64,000 bases of DNA, taken from the NCBI GenBank assembly GCA_963691705.1, contig OY829541.1, positions 67,551,189 through 67,615,188 on the forward strand, given 5' to 3'. The position numbers and the translations under genes are program-made. This DNA is from Viola odorata. Taxonomy: Eukaryota > Streptophyta > Magnoliopsida > Malpighiales > Violaceae. Below, piece after piece: positions 15,601 to 28,995 of this stretch. Position 1 is the first letter of the stretch, and every line of letters starts with the position of its first letter. The notes beneath the pieces were generated by a model, which was not told where the DNA came from, did not search any database, and saw only the letters and a program-made list of their open reading frames with translations.

Positions 15601-17104
15601 GATTTTATCCTATATGTCAGCTAGCTTTCTGCGAATTATCTTCTGCTTTTTGTGACCATACTTGATGGAACAAATCTTGTAATTTGATCCTTGAATTTCA
15701 TTTGGACATTGATCATAAGACACTCAAATGAACCTCGCTCTGATGCTGATGTTTGTTATTTCGTAGGGCTTGATGCAGTTGAATCTGACACCAGACTCTA
15801 ACAAGGCTGTTATAACCATTCTGGGAAATACTGGTAATATCGATAACCCTTGGTCTTCTTTTAAATTTCTTGTGATGTTGGGTCATTTTGGCAAGCAGCC
15901 TTTGGTAGACCTTGTATGACACTGGGCCTCTGGTTTAAGCTACTAAGGACTTCATTTGCAAACTAGTTTGTACCTTCTTTGTTGTCATTACTAAGCATTG
16001 ACATTTATACTAGACTTCTAGGAAGTGCTAAAATCAAACAAGTGAACCTATTAGTGCTGCTAGTCTCATCTGATGTGCATATTGAGGTCCTGTAACTGCT
16101 TATCAAAATTAGTGTCCCTTTCTGAGAATTTGGCAAACTCCAATTCGTTAAGTTGACGCGTTACTGATTCCAAAAAAAAAATTGAGATGTCAATATTGCA
16201 GTATAAAATGTAGTGATGTGGGCTCTATCTTGTAGATGTTGAAATCCATTGGCTCAAGCGGGACTCAATAAAAATCAGCCTCATTCGGGAAGAGGAGTTT
16301 GAGATAGGTGGGCGTGCACAGTACGAGGTGAGTTATCGACATTATATGTAGTAATTGCTCATTTTTTACTAGTTCAAAATGAAATGGCTTGATTTGAATA
16401 GGTAGATCAATTCTTTTTGTTGACTGATTACATAAACCAATTTATTGCTTTGGGTTACTTAGAGCTATAATAGGTTTTCTTAACTATATTATGCCTAAAT
16501 GCCTGCCATTCTCTCTCATCCATCTTTCTGAAACCTCGAACAAACTAAACACGTCTCAAGTGATACCCCATACTTTGTTCATCATCGAAGTTATCGTGTT
16601 TTTGGTTTCAGGTAAAAGTGCTAGGAGAGAAGAGAGTTAAGGACAAACTTGTTGTCACACTCCCAGCTAATGGTAAGCATACTGAACCCTGAAAATGGAT
16701 ATTGGAGAAGGGATGGTGGTTTACTAACTACTGAAAGATGTAATCTTTCTTTTCTAAATACAGGTCAGAGAGAAGAAATTGATGTCAATTATGATCCAGG
16801 CAAAAAAGAACTGCGTAATCAAGCATTCCAGATAATTGTCGCTGTCATTCTTGGTCTACCAGTGTTGATTCTGGCCGCTGGCTCATGCATGTATTACACG
16901 ACCAACAGACCTCAGCCATATGTAGCTCCACCGGCTGCTAGTATTGCTGAACCTCAGACACCTGCAAGCAGCAGTACCATTTTGAGCGAACAGTCTCCTC
17001 GAACACCTCAGCCCTTCGTAGATTACGTGAGGAGGACAATAGATGAAACCCCATATTACAGGCGGGAAGCTAGGCGTAGGTTTAATCCTCAGAACACTTA
17101 CTAG
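605..17104 (+). CDS. GP210: Nuclear pore complex protein GP210 (NUP210-type membrane nucleoporin), complete many-exon gene
   Basis: Large integral membrane nucleoporin that helps anchor the pore complex in the nuclear envelope; most of the chain lies in the perinuclear lumen. The start at 605 opens a hydrophobic signal peptide (MLRFALLSALFILLQ). Exon 1 ends at 777 and splices in frame to 885, giving CFKW-SWDHHD as in plant GP210. Further clear exons are 885-1150, 1901-2067, 2161-2377 and 3152-3498, with one beginning at 3823; GP210-like segments continue to the last exon, which ends with the stop at 17104. Signature stretches include HHKWSILNSSVAEVD, GGYWFDSGHAD, YLVPGTSLDVLLLGGPE, VADIDWVKI and AKDRTTGRIEIASCVKVAE. 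The C terminus has one membrane segment (about 16820-16900) followed by a short tail ending TPYYRREARRRFNPQNTY. Ig-like repeats are expected from the family. I count roughly 30 exons but did not fix every boundary. No break was seen. Confidence 0.95.
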
Positions 17105-18786
17105 ATTCCCCTTTGTGTATCATCGACATAGTTGCGTAAACATTGGAAGCTGGCAATATGTGTATATTTTGGTGTTGCCACGCAATTTTTACAGTAGGAT
17201 TGTTATAGATGCAATTGTACTGGTAGTCAATGTATAATTGTAGGGACGATCCGTGTCGTTTTTAGCGGTTATGGTCAGTGAAAATTGTTGTATCGCCGCA
17301 AGCTTATGTTCTCTTTTTAAATTTCCAAGTCCTACTTCCTTAATTGTTTCTGGTGGGCATTCTCTGCCATGATCATGCATGCTTGTTCTGCAACAGCAAG
17401 TAGGCTGTGGCGTTTGCCATACTCGATTCCTTGTCCTGACCTACTTTGTTTTCGTTGACTTGGTTGACGGGTCAATGTTTTGAGTAAATGCACTCTTTTT
17501 GAAAAAAAGGAAAAAAAAAGGTAAAAATCTTCATGAGTGCCTCAACATGGATTGTGCTTCACTGAGCTATTTAAGTTTGGTCGGATTGGTTATGTATAAT
17601 GGCATTTTTATTTTTATTCTAATTCCCATGTATGGTTTTAGTTCAGCTAGTAAGTTGATTTGGTAACAAATTTTTCGGTCTCTCCTATATCCTCCATCTC
17701 AGCTCTTTTCGTGCATGACAATAATTCCTATTGAGTATAGTTGAGTTTTAAAGAGGTGATTCTATTAATAAAAGACGATTTAAGGTAGCGTTTGATTGAT
17801 GAAATGTTATTTTTCTTTTTAAGATCACTCTTCTGAGAGTGATAGCTAGAATAGTGATTGAAGAGAATGTTAATTTTTTGCGTTTTGTTAGCATTTAAGA
17901 TTTACAGTAAAGTGTTATTTTTATTTTTGTTTTATACTCGAAAATTCTACCAGAAAGTAAAATTATTACTTTATCTTTAAATATTAATAAAAATTTAATT
18001 ATTTTAAAATAATACAAATGAATATTTTTAACTTGTTATAAAACATAGTTAAAAATAATATTGTGCAAATAAGATATTTGATAAAAATTAAATTAATAAA
18101 TAAATTAAAAAAAGTTGAGTGTAAATACTTTTTTTTTAAAATATAGATTAATTTATATAGTAAAAATAAAATAGACGAATATATAATTAAAAAAAATATA
18201 ACTTTTTTTAGACTCGGAAATCACTTTCCCATCCCTAATTAGGAAATTACTTTCCCTAAGAAAAATGGAGAGGTTAAAAAAAATTGGATTAAAAAATGCA
18301 GGAACATTTCTTAAGTGAAAAGTTTAGATCTATTTTTAACTTTAAAATAATATTATTTGTAATTGATCTATAATTGATCTTTTTGTTGTTGTTGAGAAAA
18401 ACCAATTATTATCGGACATTTGATTAATGGAACAATCATATTAGTATTAAGTACTAACTAACTAAACTACTGAACTAAAGTCACATCACAGAAATGAACT
18501 TGGGATGGAACTGGCAAAAAGAAAACTTTGATGCACCCGTTACTACGAACACCCGTATTTCTGAACCAATCAGAATTCTTAAATAAACCCAAATCTAAAA
18601 GGGTTTTACGCCCTAAAACGCTTCTAGGGCTTTGAACATCGAAGAAGAAAGAAAGAAAAAAAAACAATCGCACACAATATCCATTCATCTATTCGTCCAT
18701 CTAGGGCTCCTTCTTTTTTCCCTCCTCCTCCTCCCCCTCCTCCTTCTTCTTCTCTGAAGCTCTTCTGTTTATATCGACAACCTTCC
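17105..18786. other. 3' region of GP210, AT-rich spacer and RNA-binding protein leader
   Basis: The first few hundred bases are probably GP210 3' UTR. From about 17750 to 18450 the DNA is very AT-rich with no coding signal. The last 150 bases are pyrimidine-rich (TCC/TTC runs near 18710-18760) and look like the 5' leader of the next gene. Confidence 0.4.
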
Positions 18787-21207
18787 ATGGACCCACATCA
18801 CAACCAGCCCATTCTTGACGGAGACACGGACGATGGTAAATCCTCCGACCTCAATAGCCACCACCACCATCACCATAATACGGACGATGACAGGTCTCAA
18901 TCCCATACTGGAGATGGAGCCAGCCCTGGGTAAGTACTAATTTATAAGTCTTTTTCTTATTCTTGCTTGTTTCTTGAGAAAATGCAGTAAATTTTAGGTA
19001 AAGGTGCTTTATCTTAGATGGTGACTTAGCTTGGTAACTCTGTAGTTGAGATTAGAAGTTGAGGGTTTGTTTGGTATAAGTTAAATTGACATGCTAATTG
19101 AAGGAAAGTTGGGTCTTCAAACTTCGTTGAATTAGGTTCTCTCTTTGTGCTTTGGTTTGGATGCGTGCATGTGAATTTGTGTTATTGTCTGTTAATGATG
19201 ACATATTCCTCTCATAATATGCCTATATGGCAAAGGAAAGTCTTCTGTTGAGAGTATTTATTTATTTTGAAATTGTTCTAATTGTCTGTTTGGTTTTACT
19301 GCTTATGTTGCAGGAAAATTTTCATTGGTGGTTTAGCAAGAGAGACTACTTCTGGTAGTTTGTTTTTCTGATAACAGTTGACTACTAGTTTTTTCCCTTT
19401 ATGTGATGGTTTTATGGGGTTTAAGTGATTTGGTGTGTTTTGCTCATGCAGCTCAATTTATCAAGCATTTCGGTAAATATGGTGAAATTACCGATTCAGT
19501 GATAATGAAGGATCGGAAGACAGGACAACCTCGTGGATTTGGGTTTGTGACATATGCCGATCCCTCTGTTGTTGATCAAGTCATTCAGGAAACTCATATT
19601 ATTAATGGGAAGCAAGTAAGGTTTAAACTTTATTTCAATGTGGGATTAAGCTATTAATTTCCCCTTTCCCAAACCATTAATTTGTCTACAATTGCTTTGC
19701 ATTAGTTTGATCTCTTGCTGATTGTTCTGGTTTTGTTATTCTTTAGGTGGAAATTAAGCGAACAATACCCAAGGGAGCTGGTGGATCTAGGGATTTCAAA
19801 ACCAAGAAGATTTTTGTGGGAGGAATTCCATCTGTGGTAACCGATGGTAAGTATTCTTCAAGCTATTCTAGTTGTTGCCTTCTGTTGTAGTGATTATTGG
19901 TTGATCACATGGTTATTAACCTTTGTATACCAATATGCAGATGAATTCAAGGATTTCTTCTCACAATATGGGGAGGTTACCGAACATCAGATCATGCGAG
20001 ATCACTCTACCAATCGCTCTCGTGGATTTGGATTTATTACGTTTGACTCAGACCAGGCAGTTGATGATCTCTTGGTCAAAGGGAACAAGCTTGAACTGGC
20101 TGGAACTCAGGTCGGCTGATAGCCATTTATTATGAGCAATTTATTTTTCTGTTTTCTTAGTCACTTTAAGTTTAAAGAATGGTCGCCCTTCTGGTCAATA
20201 TTTTGGTTTTGAAAGGGGGATGGGTGATGAATTGTGACAGCATGTTCTAGTGGTCAATACAAATATGTTTTAAAGAACTATTATTGTCTTGCAATGATGA
20301 TATTAGTAGAAGATTCTAAACAATTTTCAAAGATCACTTGGCCACTTATTTATGCTTTTCATCAAGCGTGATATAAGATACATGCATAAGTTGCCACTTG
20401 GATATAAGTTTAAGGCAATACGTGCCTTTAATTTTGTATTTGTGTAAAAAGAGAGGATATAATACGCTATCATGTTAAACTGACCAATTTCCATAGGTTC
20501 CTACTATCTGGCATGTTGATTTTATTCATGTTCTGATTGTGCACTGAACATTTTTCTTATCCATGTAGGTGGAGATCAAGAAGGCAGAACCAAAGAGACC
20601 TAACCCACCCCTACCGCCTTCCAAGCGTTATAATGATTCAAGGTCTTCATTTGGTGGTGGGTTTGGTGACACTTATGGTGGATTTGGAGGCAGCAGTTTT
20701 GGTGGCGGCGGCGGCGGTGGTGGCGGCTATAGGTCAAGTGGGGCCTATGGTAGTAGAGTTGGTGCTTATGGTGGATATGGTGGTGGTGAATTTGGTGGGT
20801 ATGGAGGATACGGGGGTGGTAGCTTAGGGGCTTACCGGGGAGAACCTTCATTAGGATATTCTGCACGTTATGGAGGCGGCTTTAGTAGAGGATATGATTT
20901 AGGAGGTGGTTATGGGGGGCCTGGGGAGGGTTATGGTGGGTATGGCGGTGCTGGTGGTGGGTATGGTGGTACTGGTGGTGGGTATGGCGGTGCTGGTGGT
21001 GGATATGGCGGTGCTGGTAGTGGAGGATATGGTGGTGCTGGTGGCGGATATGGTAGTAGCTACGACACTGGCCTTGGGGGTGGCTATGGAGGTAGCAGCG
21101 GAGGTTCAATTTATGGAAGTAGAGGGGGTTATGGTGGTGGTGGTGGTGGCGGTGGCGGTGGCGGTGCTGGTGCTGGTAGTGGTAGATACCACCCATATGG
21201 AAGATAG
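18787..21207 (+). CDS. Glycine-rich RNA-binding protein with two RRMs (hnRNP A/B-like, RBGD type)
   Basis: Predicted nuclear RNA-binding protein of about 418 residues from six exons: 18787-18929, 19314-19354, 19452-19615, 19747-19846, 19941-20110 and 20569-21207; all junctions are GT-AG and keep frame. The N terminus is acidic and histidine-rich (MDPHHNQPILDGD, then a HHHHHH run). RRM1 has RNP2 KIFIGGL and RNP1 RGFGFVTY; RRM2 has RNP2 KIFVGGI and RNP1 RGFGFITF. After VEIKKAEPKRP comes a low-complexity Gly/Tyr/Ser tail of about 190 residues (GGYGGAGGGYGG units). The layout matches plant hnRNP-like proteins of the RBGD group, which bind RNA and often respond to stress. Which paralogue it corresponds to, and its targets, cannot be told from sequence alone. 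Confidence 0.93.
20641..21190 (+). repeat. GGT/GGC-rich repeat encoding the Gly-Tyr tail
   Basis: Imperfect tandem units coding GGYGGAGGG lie inside the last exon of the RNA-binding protein, densest at 20930-21060, with a pure GGT/GGC run at 21134-21170. The repeat makes long open frames on other frames and on the minus strand (His-rich), which are shadows. Repeat number is likely variable between alleles. Confidence 0.8.
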
Positions 21208-22222
21208 AAAGTTTGTGAGGGGCAAGGTTGGAGGGATTACAAATGTAATGACATAATTTATGTCAGCATTGTAGTATTGAGCTCTAATTTTTCAACATCT
21301 ACTTTGTCAATGAGGTGCTTCGTATTTTTTCTATTGGACTGCTTCCATTTTCTCTCTTTTTTGTCATGATTAGGAGATGCAAGAGACGATTGTTTTCATT
21401 TAATACTAGATTTTAGTAGCATTCATGAGTTGAGAATTGCCCTAATTGAGAGTGTATATCCAATTGTATAACTTCAGTCGTTTCACTTTTGGAGCAGGCT
21501 ATCAAAATCTGCGTCATAGTAGTTACTAAATGAGGATTAGTCTATAAAAAAATATAAAAAATTTGAGGAGCTTTGAGTTTATTTATTTTTTAGATAAACT
21601 ATATAAAAAAATTCTATAGTATATAAAATAATCCATTTAACTCTATAGTTTTACAATCAACGTATAGACTATAGTGTCTAAATCTTGAATATATAATTGG
21701 ACAAAAGCACCGAAACGAAATATTTCCTAACGGATCTAAATCATGCTCTATTAAAAAGAGTAAAGTAACTCTTTTAACACTTTTTATTCTTGAGTGCATT
21801 ATAAGTGCTACTTTAAAGCAATTAGATAAATTAAAAAAAATTAGAAAATAATTTAGTCGGTTAAAATGAATAAAAAATATAAAAGTATAAATAATATTTG
21901 CAAAATTATTAAAGTATTTATATATTTTATACTTGGGCCTACTTTGATAACAAAATGTGAGGCCCAAACGCTTAAAATTGTTTATTGGGTTCCGCAAGTT
22001 GAGCTGCCCACGGCCCACCCAATGATCAGCCCTGTCATAACAAATTATTTAACTTCCTTTTCCGATTAGTAAAAAAGAAGAAAAAAAACGAAAAAAGAGA
22101 GGAGAGGAGAAAAAATCTTCTAATTTTTCTGGCTTTCCTTTCTCCCTCTCACCATAAAGTAATCAGACGCACACGCTCATAGAAGCCACAGAGAAAGAGC
22201 AAGCAACCCAGAAAACTCAGAA
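21208..22222. other. Spacer: 3' UTR of the RNA-binding protein gene, then leader of the next gene
   Basis: AT-rich, no coding signal. An A/G-rich tract at about 22070-22115 lies roughly 110 bases ahead of the next start codon. Open frames here are spurious. Confidence 0.4.
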
Positions 22223-24515
22223 ATGGAGAGACACATAGGAACAATGACAACAATGTCATGTAATCTAGGATCATCGTATCAGTACCAGAAGGTGTGAAAT
22301 TCAACAAGTTATACAAAGCTTTATTTATTAATTTTAAGTCTTAACTCTCTTCTTTATTTCTTTTTTGTGTTGTTGTTATTAACTAATGCTCGTATTTCCA
22401 TTGTAGCAGACATCAGCCTTTCGTGTAATCTGTAGAAGGAAGGAACGAGACAGAGACCATTCTTACCCTTACAAAGTCATCGAAATTACTCCTCCTCCAA
22501 AGAATCTTGGCATCCGTTGCTTACCTGAAGTTAGTTTTTTCTTCATCATTTTCGCATCAATTTAAGCTTTGTTACTTCGTTTTTGTGTGTATTTGTTTTG
22601 GGTTGACCAATTGATGAACTGGGTCAATGAATGATTGAGCATGTAGTGGTAAAAACTCATTGTGTTAGCTGTTGATTTGATTAGTAGTTGGCATTTTCTA
22701 GGTGGGTTCTTTCGTGTGAATCGACTTAGTTTTATGTTGTTAGGCATTAAAATGGTTGGAGGCAGAAAAGGCTCTTTAGAGGAAAATGGGGACAAATGTA
22801 TAGTGATGAAGAACAAAGAGTGTAACCACCAAAGGTTGTCCCTTTCGCAGATTGTAATTCAATGAAGTTGATGATTTTGATTCAATGATTGTGATGGTCT
22901 GTGTCAAATACAAATGGGAGGAAATGTTTGCCATGATGTTGAGCTGCTTTAACATTACCTTTTCCCAGCATTTTTCATTTCTGAGTATAGGTACCTGCCA
23001 GAAAACTATGATCCCGAATGCTTAGATGCTTCTATTGTTTATTCCTTGGGAAGAAGCTGTCGTAGTCTTTATGGGAAAGGCGCAATGCCACAATTCTTTG
23101 TTTTTTAATATATATGCATTCTTATGAGAAACTAGGTAGACAAAACAAATTTAAAGCTGACAGCAAACTAGTAAACGTATCAGCATCCTGCATTTATTGA
23201 GTGATACAGTATGGCTTATGTAAAAAGGACCAAAAGTAGGTACATTTACATGAGATTTGGCATTACATAGCTCAATCAGAAATGGTTAATTAAATGGACA
23301 TGGTAAAAGGAGTTTCAGAATATAACCAGGCTCTAATGTTTTTTTCAATTAGACAACTTAGCAGGAATAGTAGAACTTGGATGTACTGCTATGGATACTG
23401 TTTACTGGGTTCCTAGTGAACAACTGGTTGCATCGTGACAATTTAACGATAGCTATCATCATTGTCCTGCTTTTGCATCCATTGTCTTCCAAAGAGAATT
23501 ATTTGATGGTAGCTCCTCATTATGTCCTTAAAGCTTCTCTAGGACTACTTCCTTGTCATGGAAGATGTAAGGAAAGTCTCAAAGTGTGAACTTTCGACAG
23601 CACAATGACAGGATATGGGATTAATGGCCCCTCACAAAAGAAATGATGAAGTGTGAATGACAAGTTGGGAGCTTTCCATCATCAACAAAGGTCATTTTTG
23701 CCTGCTTGCATTATTACTTTGGTCCTTTCAACTTTTTGATGTAGATAATAGGTACTTTATAGACAATGGAAAGAGATAGGCAGAAACATCAAGATACAAG
23801 TTGTTTATATCTGGGGACTGCCTAATATAGACATGTGCTTAACTTCTTATAATTGAAGGGATCACATCGCCTCCGGTTAGGGCAGAAAATATCAAAGGAC
23901 GTTATCTTTAGGATAGCGTTGTTTGCAATTGGTGAGGATATGTTGATATCTTGTTGTCCTTAAGCACTGCATGTTTAGTTATGAGAAACATTCTGGCTCT
24001 TATAATATGACTACTCATACTTCATGCTTCTTACAACCAGTGAAAAGGGAAACACTGATTGGTTACTCTATGGGGTCATATTATGAGCTGTATTGCTTTT
24101 TGTTCAATCAGTTCCATTCCAGCTGTGCTTTCATGGTTTTCCATGGTATCGAAATAAAAATTCTTTGATCCATCCGTCATCTTCTTTATGTTATGTCATT
24201 TCTTTCATTCAAAGGCATATGTAGTCGCATCATTGTGAGATGGAAGTGATTATGATTTATGATAGTGCTGATTTTGCATGGTATTGAAGTTTTATTGAGA
24301 TTCCTTTTCTTTTTCGGGTATTCTTTGGGTGGCAGAATTTGCAATGCGGGGAGAGCGTCACCATTGAAGGCCAACCATATACTGTTTCATCGGTAACTCA
24401 CCGGTACCAGCTCCGGAAGGGGAAGTACGAACCTAGCGAGAAGAGGCTTGACGTGTTGTCCACTGGAAGATACATCCTGAACTTATATTTAGAAAATTTG
24501 TTAGAACAATCTTAA
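22223..24515 (+). CDS. Small conserved-looking plant protein of unknown function, possibly plastid-targeted
   Basis: Three exons join in frame: 22223-22291, 22410-22529 (an alternative acceptor at 22407 adds one Gln) and 24336-24515, giving about 123 residues. The N terminus starts MERHIGTMTTMSCNLGSS, is poor in acidic residues and is followed by a basic patch (RVICRRKERDRD), which would fit a weak transit peptide. The rest is compact: VIEITPPPKNLGIRCLP, then GESVTIEGQPYTVSSVTHRY and a C-terminal helix-like stretch RYILNLYLENLLEQS. The clean exon structure and mixed composition argue for a real gene. I do not recognise the family. The second intron (about 1.8 kb) holds nothing I can identify; its open frames look random. 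The targeting call is inference only. Confidence 0.75.
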
Positions 24516-27500
24516 CATCTATTTCCAAACAGGTTATATCCAATCTCAATCAACCTATGTAACAAAGTTTTTAAGCTTCTACATAACTTTTCCTGAAAGT
24601 TCGTCGGCCCGCAATTATTCCGAGGTTGTAGTTTTTTATGGATTTGCCTTCAGCTGTCCTGAAATGTGCCATAACTCCAATTGGTGTTGATAAATTGCAG
24701 CCATGTATAAGAATAATGTTTCTAGGATGACAATCCAAATCCTATAAAGTTTAACGTAGATTGCATTTATGATTTCCGGTCACCCTAGACTCTCTCAGTC
24801 TAATATGCTCTGTTTTCTCCACACTCCAACATGAGATATAAATAAATGATAGATAATTTACTTATCACTTAATTGTAACAATACATTTGTATATTTTTCG
24901 TATATTATTTACAATCTAATATTTGATACTATATACTACTTCGACTCATTTATTATTGGTATAAAATTTTAATACATTTGATAAATACCAAAGTAAAGAA
25001 TTTTTGTTAAAGAGAAAAAAGAGAATCTGTAGAAAAGGCAGTGTGTGGTGCACTATCATTTGCTGCTTAAAAAGCAAATGATGTGGTAAATTGCACACTA
25101 AAATTATTTGTTTTAATCACATGCTTATGTGGATTGTGACACCTGTCCCACAGTAAGGGACATTGCCTATACATCCACCTTAATCATTACACGTGGCAGG
25201 ATCTAAACCTCATCCAAGAATGATTTGCACTTAAATCCTACTGGGGCCATCATGATCTCTACTTTCATTTTTAAGATCAACGGCTGAGAATGATACAACC
25301 AGACAAGTCCCCACTTGATACCCCTTTATCTCCGTCTGATATCTTTTGTAGGTCAGGCGCGCAAGATAACCAGGACCCACTTTGGAGACTACTCAACTAC
25401 CATATGCCTTCTGTCCCCAAAGTAAAAACCTAAGTGGGTCCCACGTGTTACTACAATGACAGGTGCTGGGACCCGCCAACGTGGCAGCCGTTGGTCCCAT
25501 ATGTTTGGAGGTTGCCCGAGCAGACGGAATGAAGGTGATAAAACAAGACCAGTAATAATATACTCAAACCTAATAAACAAAACATACCATACCATAGAGC
25601 ACCAAAATTTATAAAATGGTTTTTACGAAAATTAATAACAACTTTAATTCGAGCATAATAACTAGTTCATCCAAGAAATAACCGATATATCTCTATTTTT
25701 TAAAATTTAATAATATTCGAATAAAATTAATCTCTTACAGGAAGCAAATGAAGATTACAATTAAAAAATGGTACTAATTAAGTATATTTTGGGAGGAAAA
25801 CACTAAACAGTAGTGGGTTAACTTATGCACAAAAGAAAGGGAACAGTAGTGCCTTAAATGATTAGGAGAGGGTGTCCTAATTGGTTGGACCTTACCTTCG
25901 TTGAAGGCGCATTGTAGTAGCATGCGCCAAAGACATGCCAGCCGTCCACGTGCGCGCATGTGACGCCTCTTTCTCGTTCCCGCTAATGAAGTTAATTAGT
26001 ACGGAGTACTAATTTAGTATTGGCCCGGTTACTTAATCCCATGTGACCTCCATTATTTTTCGTGTAATTAACGGATTAAATTACGTGAAAATACTGACAA
26101 AAAAAATTAGATTATGACTGAACCCCAAAAATGCATCCTTTGTTCTCTTCCATCAATGCCAAATTGTTGCTCTTGCCCTTACACGTGGGAAAAAAATCCT
26201 CTCCCTATATTTAAATGTATTGTTTTATTTAATTTAATTTTAAACTATTTTATCTAAAAAAATGAAAAACAAACCGAAAATTATATTGATTGATTCAATA
26301 ACGAGTATAGATCAAACCACAAGACAGACTCAAACGATACATTAACAAAGCAAGAATACTAGACTCAAAACTATTTTGTTGACACAATTTCAATAAAAAA
26401 CTTAGTTTTATAACCAACACAAGAATTACCTCTCAAGTTAAAAAATGTGCATTTTTTTATAATACGTTTAATTGCAAAGAAGGAAAAGGAAACTAAAATT
26501 GGAGTAGAAGATTACATTATCTTGATGTAAGATGAAAATTTGAACTAATAATATCAAAATATTTTGGATGAAAATATTTCCATAGTAAACTAAAGGGAAT
26601 AAAGCCCAAATAATCAGAGCTAAAGCTAATCATCACTCTTTGATTCTTTCTTTGTCATTAAAAGAATGAAATAGCTAAAAGCTTTCCACCTCCAAGGAAA
26701 AAAAAAGAATAATTAAATAGTTAAATACTGTATTGAAATACTGAATTTATTCTTACCGAAACATAAAATAAAAATAAATACTGAATTTATCCCTATTAGT
26801 CTATTACTATTATTATTCACTCACTCTCTCTCTCTCTTTTATTTTTCTCATTCTTTTTTTTCCATTCTTTCTTTCTTGTTTCGATCTGATCCAAGTCTGA
26901 ACACTACTTCAGTTGAGCAGAAATACCAGAAAGCTGTTTTACTTTCCTCTCACTCTCCTTCTCCTCCCTCTCCGTAGTTAACTGCTTGTGGTTGTAAACA
27001 GTCATGGAACACAGCTTCTCCTGCCTCTGCATTGCTTCTTTTCTCGCTTAATCCGGTAGACATGCTTCATCTTTCATTCTCCTCACTCTCCTTTTCTTTT
27101 CTTTTCTGTTTTTGACTTCTTTTGTTGCTTCATTTCTTCTTTCGTTCTTTCCTAATCTTTATTTGCTTTATTCCCCCTTTCCCCATTTTTTCCCTGCTTG
27201 AGAAATTGCGGTGAACGAAAGGAACTTGTTTTCTTATTTTTAATTTTTGTCAGTTTTTGTTTATAATGATTTTAAATAGGTGTATACGTAAGAAAGGAAT
27301 GCAAGGTTTTGGCTTTTTTTGATTTTGGGTTCTTTACAGTTCTTGAAAGGGTTGATTTTGATGATCCTTCTATTTGTCGATAGTGGTTCATATCTTTGAT
27401 TCTGCGGCTTTCCTATATAAAATTCTTGTTTTCTCAGTCAAATTTGGTGTTTCCTGTTATGTTTATGGACAAAGTCAATAGTTTCCTCGTTTTGACTTTG

Positions 27501-27712
27501 GATTACTTGGCCTCTATTTTGTGTTTCTACACCTTGTTTGTTGTTGTTGATGTTTTAACTATTGCATGAAGTGATTGGATGTGTAAAGACTATTTAATTT
27601 GAAGATTTATGTCATTTATTGCTTATCTGCCATTCATTTCTGCATACATGAGATAATCACTATGATTTCTTGGCTTTTGGTGTGATATCAGTGTTGTTTG
27701 TTGAGTTGCTCC
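24516..27712. promoter_or_regulatory. Long upstream region of the AGC kinase, with ACGT-core motifs and a 5' UTR intron
   Basis: No gene is seen in 3.2 kb. At 25055-25082 there is a perfect hairpin with 10-base arms. ACGT-core (G-box/ABRE-like) motifs occur near 25190 (ACACGTGGC), 25442 (CACGTG), 25479 (AACGTGGC) and 26181 (ACACGTGGG). A CT microsatellite and pyrimidine-rich leader lie at about 26818-27050. A probable 5' UTR intron runs from a GTAGAC donor near 27055 to a TATCAG acceptor near 27690, so the start codon lies in the second exon of the transcript. Motif function is inferred only. Confidence 0.45.
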
Positions 27713-28959
27713 ATGGAGGCATTTAATGATTCTCCATCAAAGACCCAGAAAGCTACTGTAGGCATTAGTCTTATCTCTCCTTCAACATCTGTGATTTCCC
27801 ATTCCGCCCGGCCTCAAGCTCTGAAACAGTCTAGAATCGAAGGGGCTTCTGCTGTGTACCATGCAAGTGCTAAAGCTAATGGCATCATGAGCGTCCGCCA
27901 GAAAAATGGTTCTGTAATTAATCCCAAGCATTCCCACAAAATGGGTCATGACCATATGCAACCTGAAGAATTTCCTTCCGTTGTGAAGGACTTTTACAGT
28001 TCGAGTGGGAGGGGATCTGAATTGGTCAGCTCAAGTGAAGGTCTTATTAAATCATCAGAAACTTCTCCAGAGAAAAAGGTCTTGATGATGGAAGCCAAAT
28101 CTTCCATCAAGCTTCCCACTGAAGATCCTATGAGTTCTACTTCAAGTGGCTCGCTTGAATCTGAAAGCACGATATCAGGTCCATCCGAAGGTGGTGTTGG
28201 GGTGCAGTTGAACAATCACATAGCATCGCAAACTGGATTATGTGGCTTCTGTCCAAGTCCTTCGGCCAGTGTCTACACTGCCACCCTGTATGCAGAAGCA
28301 AAACAAAGCTTCACCAACACTGAAGTGAGTGAAGGAGCGAGCACTATTGAGAAGTGTGCTGAAAGTGGTGATGTAACCAATACCTATGACAGCGAGAGCA
28401 GGAAGACCAGCATGTACAGAGGTAGCACTGGCAGTGATGTAAGTGATGAGAGCAGCTCTAGTAGTTTAAGCAATACGTGGTACAAACCGCACAAGGCAAA
28501 TGATATAAGATGGGAAGCAATTCAGGTTGTCCGGTCTCGCTATGGACCCTTGGGTTTGGGTCACTTTAGATTGTTGTCCCAACTGGGATGTGGAGATATA
28601 GGCAAGGTTCATCTAGCAGAATTGACTGGTACTAGAACTGCCTTTGCAATGAAAGTTATGGATAAAGCAGCTCTAGCAGCCCGCAAGAAGCTCCTAAGGG
28701 CTCAGACGGAGAGGGAGATATTGCAGTCTCTGGATCATCCATTTTTACCCACTTTGTATGCACACTTTGAGTCAGAAAAGTTCTCCTGCTTGGTGATGGA
28801 GTTCTGTCCTGGGGGAGACTTGCATGCACTCAGGCAAAGACAACCGGGGAAGCACTTTCCAGAGCATGCTGCCAGGTTCAGATTTCCCCCTCCTTTTCCT
28901 TTGGATATTGCTCTTTTAGGATCATTAACAGAAACTGAAGAAATTGTAAACCCTATTTG

Positions 28960-28995
<36 letters not shown>

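Noticed and set aside
20600..21196. Long His/Tyr-rich frames on the minus strand
   Set aside because: These are antisense shadows of the GGT/GGC repeat that codes the glycine-rich tail of the RNA-binding protein.
20906..21256. Val/Met-rich frame on the plus strand
   Set aside because: Frame-shifted reading of the same glycine repeat; no start context or homology.
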